In this document: piece by piece, positions 43,629 through 53,896 of the stretch
Position numbering within the stretch: position 1 is the stretch's first letter
Layout of the letters: each line of letters begins with the position of its first letter
From: an uncultured Pseudomonadota bacterium
GTDB taxonomy: Bacteria > Pseudomonadota > Gammaproteobacteria > Steroidobacterales > Steroidobacteraceae
Assembly: GCA_903879335.1 (NCBI GenBank)
Contig: CAIRLC010000005.1
Location: 1-64,000, forward strand
DNA length: 64,000 bases
Reading direction: 5' to 3'
Notes under the pieces: model-generated
What the model saw: only the letters and a program-made list of their open reading frames with translations
The model's database searches: none
Told to the model about the DNA's origin: nothing
Program-made: the position numbers and the translations under genes

Positions 43629-44677
43629 TTCCTCGCACGACGCTCGCCGACGGATACTCGCTGTCACGCCTGATCAAGGGCGGTTGGCACCTCGCCGGTG
43701 GTCATGGCGAAGTCGATGAGAGCCAAGCACTGCAGGACATGGCGGCCTTCGTCGAAGCAGGCATCACCTCCTTCGACTGCGCGGACATTTACACGGGCGT
43801 GGAGGCCTTGATCGGCCGTTTCCGCGCTCGTTACCCGACACTCGCGCAGCAGGTTCAGGTCCATACGAAATTTGTACCGGACCTGGATCGTTTGGCCTCC
43901 GTCGATCGAGACTATGTCGAGACGATCGTTCATCGCTCACTGCGGCGTTTAGGGATTGAGCAACTCGATGTGGTGCAATTCCATTGGTGGGACTTTGCGG
44001 TCAAGGGTTACGTGGAGACCATGCACGAGCTGAACCGTTTGCGCCTCAACGGCAAGATCGGCCGTCTCGCCGTCACCAATTTCGATACCGCCCATCTCGA
44101 GGAAGTCCTCGCCGCGGGGATACCTGTCGCCGCCCACCAGTTGCAGTATTCCGTCCTCGATCATCGACCAGAATCGGCGATGGTCTCGACCTGTGCGGCA
44201 CACGGCATCGGTCTCTTGGCGTACGGGACCGTGGCCGGTGGCTTTTTATCGAATCGTTGGCTTGGGCTGGACAGTTCAGCCGAGCCGTTGGCCAATCGAT
44301 CACTGGTGAAATACCGCCTGATCATTGAAGACTTCGGCGGTTGGGCGTTGTTTCAGGAACTACTGGCGGTGCTGGATCAGATCGCCCGTGCCCATGACAC
44401 CGACATCGCCACCGTGGCGACCCGCGTCGTGCTGGATCGACCCGGTGTGGCCGCCGCGATTGTGGGTGCGACCAGCCGCGCCCATCTAAGCGCCCACGAG
44501 TCGATCTCACGCGTGCAGTTAACCGAAGAGGACCGCGCTGCGATTGACGCAGTCGTGGCTCGACGCACGGGTCCATCGGGCGATGTCTACGAACTTGAGC
44601 GCGACAAGACCGGGCCGCACGGTCGAATCATGAAGTACAACTTGAATGAGCCGGCCTCCGGCGGCACTGCGTCCTAA
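43625..44677 (+). CDS. Aldo/keto reductase
   Basis: 350 residues from ATG 43625, overlapping the preceding stop (ATGA). A longer frame from 43535 lies inside the neighbour. AKR features: GWHLAGGHG near the start, FDCADIYTGVEALIGRF with the catalytic Asp and Tyr (DIYTG), Lys in VQVHTKFVPD, and DVVQFHWWDF where the His of the tetrad sits. The C-terminal part holds NADPH-binding VGATSRAHL. The substrate is unknown. It is about 20-30 residues longer than the smallest AKRs. Confidence 0.88.
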   Translation: MIPRTTLADGYSLSRLIKGGWHLAGGHGEVDESQALQDMAAFVEAGITSFDCADIYTGVEALIGRFRARYPTLAQQVQVHTKFVPDLDRLASVDRDYVETIVHRSLRRLGIEQLDVVQFHWWDFAVKGYVETMHELNRLRLNGKIGRLAVTNFDTAHLEEVLAAGIPVAAHQLQYSVLDHRPESAMVSTCAAHGIGLLAYGTVAGGFLSNRWLGLDSSAEPLANRSLVKYRLIIEDFGGWALFQELLAVLDQIARAHDTDIATVATRVVLDRPGVAAAIVGATSRAHLSAHESISRVQLTEEDRAAIDAVVARRTGPSGDVYELERDKTGPHGRIMKYNLNEPASGGTAS

Positions 44678-44733
44678 TCACCACTGAACACAGCGTCGGA
44701 TCGGGACTGTGGATCTCTCTGAAGGAGCGACTG

Positions 44734-47106
<2,373 letters not shown>

Positions 47107-47134
47107 GCGTATCTGAGCGGTCATTGACGCGGTG

Positions 47135-47159
47135 CGGCGCCGGGAAATACCCGGCGCCG
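47135..47159 (+). terminator. Terminator-like hairpin after the TonB-dependent receptor
   Basis: Perfect 10-bp stem CGGCGCCGGG / CCCGGCGCCG with loop AAATA, 29 bases after the stop. Only TT follows, so termination may be incomplete or factor-assisted. As a stem it works in either direction and could also serve the mgtA transcript, which converges. Confidence 0.65.
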
Positions 47160-47280
47160 TTCGCCTTCGGGTTCATTGCTACGCAGATCGGCCTTTTAGC
47201 CGGCAGTTCCTTCGCTATTAACGCCCAAGTTTTAACGGTGCCGATGCACCCGTCCTTCGGTCCCGACCGTGTGCACGACG

Positions 47281-49962
47281 CTAATTCAGGCCGAAGTGTT
47301 TAAAGAACCACGTTTTTACCCATTGGGTCAGCCCCAGATAGCAGACGAGGATGGGTACGAGCCATCGCCAATATGCCGAGGGTAATGGAACAAATCCAAG
47401 TGCTGGCGCGAACGGTGATAGCGGTAACCATAAGCCCACGAGGCAAATCAGCACACTCGTCGCGATCAGCGGAGTGCTCGCGCGACTCTGCAGAAACGGC
47501 ACTCGTCGCGTCCGAATGACGTGAATAATCAGCGTCTGCGAGAGTAGGGATTCGATAAACCAACCGGTCTGGAAGAGTGGAGCCGCTTCCGGCGTATTGG
47601 CCTTAAAGACGAAGTACAACAGCGCGAAGGTCAGGTAGTCGAAGAGCGAGCTGATCGGACCGATACACAGCATGAAGCGGCCGATATTGCCGAGCTCCCA
47701 CCGCCGTGGCTGCTGCAAGTACTCCTCATCCATCGTGTCTGTCGGAATCGCACTTTGTGAAAAGTCGTACAGCAAGTTATTGGTTAAGACCTGGACCGGC
47801 GCCATCGGCAAGAATGGCAACCACGCGCTGGCGCCGATCACGCTGAACATGTTGCCGAAGTTAGAACTTGCGCCCATGCGGATGTACTTGATGATGTTAC
47901 CGAAGACCTTGCGTCCTTCGATGACACCCTCATCCAAGATCAACAGACTCTTTTCCAACAAAATGATATCGGCGGATTCTTTCGCGATATCCACCGCGGA
48001 GTCGACGGAGATACCGACATCCGCCGCTTTTAAGGCCGGGCCATCGTTGATCCCATCGCCCATAAAGCCGACTACATGGCCGCTATGCTGTAAGGCTCGA
48101 ATCACGTCGGCTTTCTGCGAGGGTGAAAGTTTGGCGAATACATTGGCGCCGGCAACGAGCGGTTCGATCTTCTCGACGCTCAGGCCCTCCAGCTCTTTGC
48201 CTAGGACTATGCCGGTCACCGCTAAGCCCACCTGCTGGCATATTTTCCGTGTCACGATCTCGTTATCGCCAGTCAGGACTTTGACTGCGACGCCGTGATG
48301 AGCCAGTGCTGTAATGGCCTCGCGCACACTGTCTTTGGGTGGGTCTAGAAACGCGATATAGCCCAGTAAGGTGAGATCGGCTTCATCAGCAACCGAACAA
48401 CTCTCTTGTGTACGCGGCAACTCGCGGTACGCGATGGCAATGACCCGGAATCCCTCTTCATTGAGATCTGTGCTGGTGCGGTGTAGCGAGGTTTGGTGCG
48501 CTTCATCGAGATCGAAGATCATTCCGCCCGTACGACCGTGGCGGGATACGGCATAAACCTCTTCGACCGCGCCTTTGCAAATCAAGAGCCGATGCGTTCC
48601 GTTTTCAACGGCGACCGACATCCGACGTCGATTAAAGTCGAACGGCACTTCATCGAATTTTCGGTACCCCGCGGCTTTGACGCTTAATGCGGCAGCATCG
48701 GGATGTCCCAAAACCGCCACATCCAATAGATTTTTAAGACCCGACTGATAACGGCTATTGAGATAGGCGTATAGCAGCACCTCGTCGCAGTCTCGACCGT
48801 TTAGATCAACATGCTGTTCCAAAATAATTCGGTCTTGGGTGAGCGTGCCGGTTTTATCCGTGCACAGGACATCCATGGCGCCGAAGTTTTGGATTGAGTT
48901 CAGGCGCTTCACAATCACCTTCTTGCGGGACATCGCAAGCGCGCCTTTGCCAAGGTTGACCGTGACGATCATGGGCAACATTTCCGGTGTCAGGCCTACA
49001 GCCACGGCGACGGCGAATAAGAAGGCCTCCAGCCAATTGCCCTTGGTGAATCCGTTGATGAGGAACACGAGTGGCGCCATCACCACAATGAATCGGATCA
49101 TGAGCCATGCAAAGCGTGACACCCCTCGATCAAAATCGGTGCCTGGACGTTCTCCAGCAATGACATCGGCAAGACCGCCAAAGTAGGCTTTGGGTCCGGT
49201 CAGGATAACGATGCCATGGGCACTTCCACTGAGCACGCTTGTGCCCATAAAACAGATGTTGTGGAGTTGATTCGCATCCGCAGAGGGGTTTGCCAGTGAA
49301 TGCGCCACTTTTTCAACCGGTAACGACTCACCCGTCAGGGATGATTGGCTGACATAGAGGTCTTTAGACGTGAGAACCCGCAGGTCAGCGGGCACCAGAT
49401 CACCGGCGCTGAGGTGCACGATGTCGCCGGGGACAAGGTCATGAATCGGGATCTCAAGCCACGGCGTGTCGAGCACTGTGTTTGAGTCCAGATCTGGGGT
49501 GCGTCGACGCACCGTGGCGCAGGTGTGCACCATGGCGCGCAGTCGTGCGGCAGCCTGGTTGGAGCGGTGTTCCTGGAGGAAAGCTAATGTCACGCTCAGG
49601 ATTACCATCAAGATGATGATCTCGGCGGCTCGATGGTCCCCGACGACTGCTGAGACGATGGCCAGACTCATTAGCAAGAGATTGAGTGGATTGGCGAAGT
49701 GGTGCAGCAAAGCCGCGATCACCCGAGGGCGCTGTTCCTGAGCGATTTGATTGGGGCCATGCGTCGAGAAGCGCGTCACTGCATCCGCGTCGGTCAGCCC
49801 TTGTGGGTTGGCTGATAGGCGCTCGAGCACGGCCGACACCTCGAGTCCTGCGGCGACGGTTAATTCGCTTGGAATTTTCACGTCGGTGCGCATCGTGTGG
49901 TGATGCGTCCACCGAGGCGTATGGTCCGGTCGACTCGCATTGAACCACTCGCGCCAGGCCAT
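47281..49962 (-). CDS. mgtA: Mg2+-importing P-type ATPase MgtA/MgtB-like
   Basis: 893 residues, a P3B ATPase of the inner membrane. Visible: TGES actuator motif (210-213), membrane motif GLTPEMLPMIV (323-333) typical of MgtA, phosphorylation Asp369 in DKTGTLT, and GDGINDGPAL in the hinge, where the usual Ala after Asp is Gly. The C-terminal membrane domain has about six helices. An N-terminal His-rich stretch (HHTM) is present. It starts 3 bases after the MFS stop, so no leader riboswitch of the Salmonella mgtA type can stand directly before it. Confidence 0.93.
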   Translation of the reverse strand: MAWREWFNASRPDHTPRWTHHHTMRTDVKIPSELTVAAGLEVSAVLERLSANPQGLTDADAVTRFSTHGPNQIAQEQRPRVIAALLHHFANPLNLLLMSLAIVSAVVGDHRAAEIIILMVILSVTLAFLQEHRSNQAAARLRAMVHTCATVRRRTPDLDSNTVLDTPWLEIPIHDLVPGDIVHLSAGDLVPADLRVLTSKDLYVSQSSLTGESLPVEKVAHSLANPSADANQLHNICFMGTSVLSGSAHGIVILTGPKAYFGGLADVIAGERPGTDFDRGVSRFAWLMIRFIVVMAPLVFLINGFTKGNWLEAFLFAVAVAVGLTPEMLPMIVTVNLGKGALAMSRKKVIVKRLNSIQNFGAMDVLCTDKTGTLTQDRIILEQHVDLNGRDCDEVLLYAYLNSRYQSGLKNLLDVAVLGHPDAAALSVKAAGYRKFDEVPFDFNRRRMSVAVENGTHRLLICKGAVEEVYAVSRHGRTGGMIFDLDEAHQTSLHRTSTDLNEEGFRVIAIAYRELPRTQESCSVADEADLTLLGYIAFLDPPKDSVREAITALAHHGVAVKVLTGDNEIVTRKICQQVGLAVTGIVLGKELEGLSVEKIEPLVAGANVFAKLSPSQKADVIRALQHSGHVVGFMGDGINDGPALKAADVGISVDSAVDIAKESADIILLEKSLLILDEGVIEGRKVFGNIIKYIRMGASSNFGNMFSVIGASAWLPFLPMAPVQVLTNNLLYDFSQSAIPTDTMDEEYLQQPRRWELGNIGRFMLCIGPISSLFDYLTFALLYFVFKANTPEAAPLFQTGWFIESLLSQTLIIHVIRTRRVPFLQSRASTPLIATSVLICLVGLWLPLSPFAPALGFVPLPSAYWRWLVPILVCYLGLTQWVKTWFFKHFGLN

Positions 49963-49965
49963 GGC

Positions 49966-51228
49966 TTATCTCCTTGGGACCAGTGAAACGACCGACTCCG
50001 TTTGGGGTCGGATGTGTGCATTGCGGTGCGCGATCCACAGCCTGAGTAAGACCGTGATGGCGATGGCGCCGTTGACGGCTAGGATGGTCTGTAGGCCAAA
50101 ACGTCCGATCGCATAGCCCGTCAGCAGGTTCCCAAATGCGCCACCTCCGCGTGCGCAGAGCATAAAAAGCGCGACACTTTGACCACGAACTGCACTGGAG
50201 GCTTCCGACTGCACGAGCGCATTGGCGGTCGCATTGGCGATGGTCATGGCGAGCCCAGCGAGGGTGAACAGCGCGATTGACATCACGATTGAGGTGTTTA
50301 AGGCGCCGATCACCACGATGACCGCCAGCATCAGCGCAAAGACCAGACTGATCGAACCACGGTCATGGCGTGGATCGACGCCGACGAGCAGCGTCGCACC
50401 CAACAAGCCGCCCACGCCGAAAGCCACCATCGCGACGCTAAAAATGCCGACCGAGGCGTGCAACACTTCGCGTACCAGCAATGGGCAAAACGTCACGAGT
50501 GGTGAGCAGAACATGCTCGTAACACACGTCGTCAGTAGGACGGTGCGTAGTCGGGGTTGCTGGGCAATATCGCGTAGCGTCGCGCGTAGTCGCTGAAACT
50601 CGGGTGTGCTGTCGCGAGTGGCGGGATGTAAATCGGCCGGCAAGACCCAGATGGCCACTAAGATAAAGGGCACATAGGACAGCGCGCTCACGCCAAAGGC
50701 GCCGGCAGCGCCAAGGCGGGTCATCAGCAGTCCGGCAACGGCAGGTCCTAATATGCGCGATAGATTGAACTGCACTGCATTCAGCGCGATGCCATTCGCG
50801 AGTTCGTCGCGGGCGACGATGGTGGGCACGATGGATTGAAACGAGGGCATTGATAAGGCGTCGGTAATTCCGACCACGAGTGAGAGCAATACAATCATCC
50901 ACGGCTGCAGCTGGTGCCCCAGCAGTAGTCCGATGATGAGGATCGGGCAGAGCATCTGGGCGGACTGTAAGTAGGCGATGACGCGACGCCGATCGACGCG
51001 GTCGGCGAGTACGCCGCCCACTAGGGTCAACATTAAGACTGGGCCGCCCATGGCAAAGGCATCGAGCCCGAGCACGAATGGAGAGGCGCCAAGGCTGAGC
51101 AACAGCCACGGTTGGGCAACCGACTGGGCCCATGTGCCGATGTTGGACAGTAGACTGGACCACCAGAACGTTCCGAATGACTTCGTGCCCAGTAGGGCAA
51201 AGGGTCTCCGGGGGTGTCGATTGCTCAT
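49966..51228 (-). CDS. MFS transporter (MFS_3/EntS-like)
   Basis: 420 residues, 12 membrane helices. The N-terminus FWWSSLLSNIGTWAQSVAQPW (about 17-37) and GGVLADRVDRRRVI (motif A region, about 71-84) place it in the MFS_3 group of exporters such as EntS. The substrate is unknown. It is upstream of and co-directional with the Mg2+ ATPase, with 3 bases between, so they share a transcript. Confidence 0.88.
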   Translation of the reverse strand: MSNRHPRRPFALLGTKSFGTFWWSSLLSNIGTWAQSVAQPWLLLSLGASPFVLGLDAFAMGGPVLMLTLVGGVLADRVDRRRVIAYLQSAQMLCPILIIGLLLGHQLQPWMIVLLSLVVGITDALSMPSFQSIVPTIVARDELANGIALNAVQFNLSRILGPAVAGLLMTRLGAAGAFGVSALSYVPFILVAIWVLPADLHPATRDSTPEFQRLRATLRDIAQQPRLRTVLLTTCVTSMFCSPLVTFCPLLVREVLHASVGIFSVAMVAFGVGGLLGATLLVGVDPRHDRGSISLVFALMLAVIVVIGALNTSIVMSIALFTLAGLAMTIANATANALVQSEASSAVRGQSVALFMLCARGGGAFGNLLTGYAIGRFGLQTILAVNGAIAITVLLRLWIAHRNAHIRPQTESVVSLVPRR

Positions 51229-51509
51229 GCCCTGACACTCTCTCCTTAGGCGAGGTCCACGCGTTCATTGCGTAGAGTTAAAACGGTGACTGGACTCCAT
51301 CACCATGCGCCGGCCGGTCGCCCGAGGCTATTGCGGATTGTGCGCAGCGGCCACGGCTGGGTTGTGGTGGAGCGCACAGCCTCGGAGAGGGGGTGACCGG
51401 CGGATTTTTTTGCCGATTGTCAAAAAAATGTCATCGTTCGGGTGCGATTGTGCGCGGCCGTTCAGCAAACGGCCTTTCGTGTCATCAACGGTCTCGCAGT
51501 GAGGCTTTC
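51229..51509. other. Divergent intergenic region
   Basis: 281 bases between the MFS start (minus strand) and the methyltransferase start (plus strand); both promoters must lie here. The only visible structure is an AT-rich inverted repeat, TTTTTTTG (51405-51412) and CAAAAAAA (51421-51428), 8 bases apart, which could be a regulator site or the remains of a terminator. Confidence 0.4.
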
Positions 51510-52334
51510 ATGTCTGCAGTTTCCGCAACGGATTCGATCTCATGCCGCCTGTGTTCGGCCGTCAGTGCCTACACCTTCAGCAAGCGTCTCCTAGACCGTC
51601 ACGACGTCCGCTACTTCCTGTGTGGCGCCTGCGGCGCGCTCGAAACCGAACCGCCGACGTGGTTGGCCGAGGCCTATCAACCTGAAAACGAGCGTTTTGA
51701 CACGGGGCAGGTCATTCGCAGTCTGCAGAACGCCGCCTTTTTGAAGATGTTGATGGAGACGATCGGTCTTACGGCCTCCACTGCCATCGACTTTGGATGC
51801 GGCTCGGGACTGTTGGTGCGGCTACTGCGCGATCAGGGCATTGACGCCTATGGTCTTGATGCCTATGCCGTGCCGCGCCTCGCGACCGGCTTTGTACGAA
51901 CGACACTGGCTGGGGCCGACGTCATCAACTTGTGTGAGGTTGCCGAGCACTTCGATGATCCGGCACGGGAGTTCAACGCGCTCTTTGCGCACGATCCGCG
52001 CTTGGTCGTCATGCAAACGGCGATTCAGAATACCTTCAGTCCGGACTGGCCGTATTTGGCGCCCGAACATGGCCAACATGTCTTTTTTTATTCCACCGGT
52101 GCCATCCAGGTCTTGGCGCAGCGGCATGGGCGCATTGCCGTGCCCTTGGGTGGATTCGTCGTGTTTGTACACCCCGGTCTCGCAGGGCGGGTGGTTGATC
52201 TGGCTCAAGGGCGGGTGCATCCCGAACTCGAGGCGCGCGTCGGTCAGGCCTTGCCCCGTTTCCTTGAAGGTTTGCTCGCCACCGGCTATCGGTACGCGAT
52301 CGAAGACAATCAACGCATCGCAGCCGTGCCGTAA
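51510..52334 (+). CDS. Zinc-ribbon class I SAM-dependent methyltransferase
   Basis: 274 residues from ATG 51510 (GAGG 5 bases upstream); the frame is open upstream but without homology. An N-terminal zinc ribbon with CRLC (about 11-14) and CGAC (about 37-40) precedes a Rossmann methyltransferase whose motif I is AIDFGCGSGLLVRLL (about 90-104) and whose acidic loop is YGLDAYAV. The EVAEHFDDP block is typical of Methyltransf_23. The substrate is unknown; similar proteins modify sugars or polyketides. It converges on the ABC ATPase gene with 9 bases between stops. Confidence 0.85.
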   Translation: MSAVSATDSISCRLCSAVSAYTFSKRLLDRHDVRYFLCGACGALETEPPTWLAEAYQPENERFDTGQVIRSLQNAAFLKMLMETIGLTASTAIDFGCGSGLLVRLLRDQGIDAYGLDAYAVPRLATGFVRTTLAGADVINLCEVAEHFDDPAREFNALFAHDPRLVVMQTAIQNTFSPDWPYLAPEHGQHVFFYSTGAIQVLAQRHGRIAVPLGGFVVFVHPGLAGRVVDLAQGRVHPELEARVGQALPRFLEGLLATGYRYAIEDNQRIAAVP

Positions 52335-52343
52335 TTCGCGCGT

Positions 52344-53441
52344 TTAGATTCGGTCGCCGGTAACGCCGTCAAAGGCGTGCAGTTGGGTGCTATCCATTTC
52401 TAAGGCGACCCATTCCCCGTAGGCGGGAACGCGTCGACTGCCCAGTCGCGCAATCAATCGACCTAGCGGAAACGCAAGGTGCACCAAGGACTCGGCGCCA
52501 ATTGTTTCGGCAATCTCGGTCGGTCCCTTAATCATGATCGCCCGATCAGCGGGTAACTGCCCCGGTTCGTGGATGTGTTCTGGACGGATACCGATCTGAA
52601 CTCGACGGGCCGGCTGACCGATGAGGTGGGCGAGGGGCCCCGTAAGTGGGATGCTAAATCCCTCACCCACTGCCGTCGTGCCATTGATGATTGCTGGCAA
52701 CAGATTCATCGGTGGAGAGCCCATGAATTGCGCCACAAATGCATTCGCCGGCCGGTCGTAGATCTCCAGTGGCGTGCCCACCTGCATCAGGTTGGGTGTC
52801 GTGTCTGGGCCGGTGGGGGCAAGAACGGCAATCCGGTGTCCGAGCGTCATCGCCTCGACCTGATCATGGGTCACATAGACCGTCGTGGTGGCGAGCGTCT
52901 TTTGCAGCCTTGCGAGCTCCGCCCGCATTTGTACACGCAGTTCGGTATCTAAATTTGAGAGTGGCTCATCGAATAGGAACACCGAAGGCTCGCGGACAAT
53001 CGCGCGCCCGAGGGCCACCCGTTGTCGTTGCCCACCCGAGAGTGCTGCCGGCTTTCGATTGAGCAGCGTGGTAAGGCCTAAAGTATCGGCGACCTGTCCG
53101 ACTCGGCGGCTGATCTCAGCGCTCGCGACGCCGCGGATTGACAGGGAAAAGCCAATGTTCTCGGCAACACGGAGGTGCGGGTATAGCGCGTAACTTTGAA
53201 AGACCATCGCGACGTCGCGATCTTTCGGCGGCACGAGACGCATATCGCGCCCACCAATCGTCAAGGTCCCCGCTGACGGACCTTCGAGGCCTGCGATGAG
53301 GCGCAGTGCCGTCGATTTGCCACAGCCCGAAGGCCCGACCAACACCATGAACTCCCGATCGGCGATGGAGAGCGTGAGGTCATGGAGGACGGTGATGGCG
53401 CCAAAGGTTTTGCAAATGCCGGTTAAGCCGATCGCTGCCAT
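52344..53441 (-). CDS. Sugar ABC transporter ATPase, MalK/UgpC-type
   Basis: 365 residues from ATG 53441, where GGGGAGGG stands about 8 bases upstream; a longer frame to 53591 would cross the regulatory region. Walker A GPSGCGKST (36-44), signature LSGGQRQRVALGRA, Walker B FLFDEPLSNLD, and a C-terminal TOBE regulatory domain (about 240-365). This is the CUT1-family ATPase. The matching permeases and binding protein are encoded at 60.1-63.1 kb, past three other genes, with no ATPase of their own. Confidence 0.93.
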   Translation of the reverse strand: MAAIGLTGICKTFGAITVLHDLTLSIADREFMVLVGPSGCGKSTALRLIAGLEGPSAGTLTIGGRDMRLVPPKDRDVAMVFQSYALYPHLRVAENIGFSLSIRGVASAEISRRVGQVADTLGLTTLLNRKPAALSGGQRQRVALGRAIVREPSVFLFDEPLSNLDTELRVQMRAELARLQKTLATTTVYVTHDQVEAMTLGHRIAVLAPTGPDTTPNLMQVGTPLEIYDRPANAFVAQFMGSPPMNLLPAIINGTTAVGEGFSIPLTGPLAHLIGQPARRVQIGIRPEHIHEPGQLPADRAIMIKGPTEIAETIGAESLVHLAFPLGRLIARLGSRRVPAYGEWVALEMDSTQLHAFDGVTGDRI

Positions 53442-53518
53442 TTGAATTGCCCTCCCCGACGTCGCGGCAGTGTCAGGGTAGACGTGGCGATCGGCAAGTT
53501 CTGGATGATAAATCGTTT

Positions 53519-53530
53519 GCAATCGATTGC
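53519..53530. promoter_or_regulatory. LacI/GalR-type operator candidate
   Basis: GCAATCGATTGC is a perfect palindrome with the central CG typical of LacI-family operators (T-G-N-A-A-N-CG-N-T-T-N-C-A), lying in the 455 bases between the divergent ATPase and receptor genes. No LacI-type regulator gene is in the window. Apart from this I see no gene or clear -10/-35 box in 53442-53896. Confidence 0.5.
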
Positions 53531-53896
53531 GATTTTTGCTGTTGCCTTGCCGCAACAAAAGAACATGATCGATCCTGAAAAATCTTTGCATGGGATCGAA
53601 TCGCGCGTTAATCTCGGCTTCATAAAGAAGCAGCCGGTTACTTCACCAGTTCCAACGGCTGCGAAAGAGGGGGTGATTGGTTTGAGTGCAACAGTCCGAC
53701 GGCTCTCGCAGGGCGAGAGTGCCGACGTCTTCGTTGTCGAGGGTCACTCGGTTCACGCGTGTGTGGACTCGCAGGCCCCTATCCAGAACTCGACCATCGA
53801 TCGAGGGTGCCGCCTGCGCCAAGCAGGCGGCCCTTCGTTCTCTCCCCAGACCAACAGAACCTCTGACTTGATCACTGACTTAAGGAAACTCTCCTG

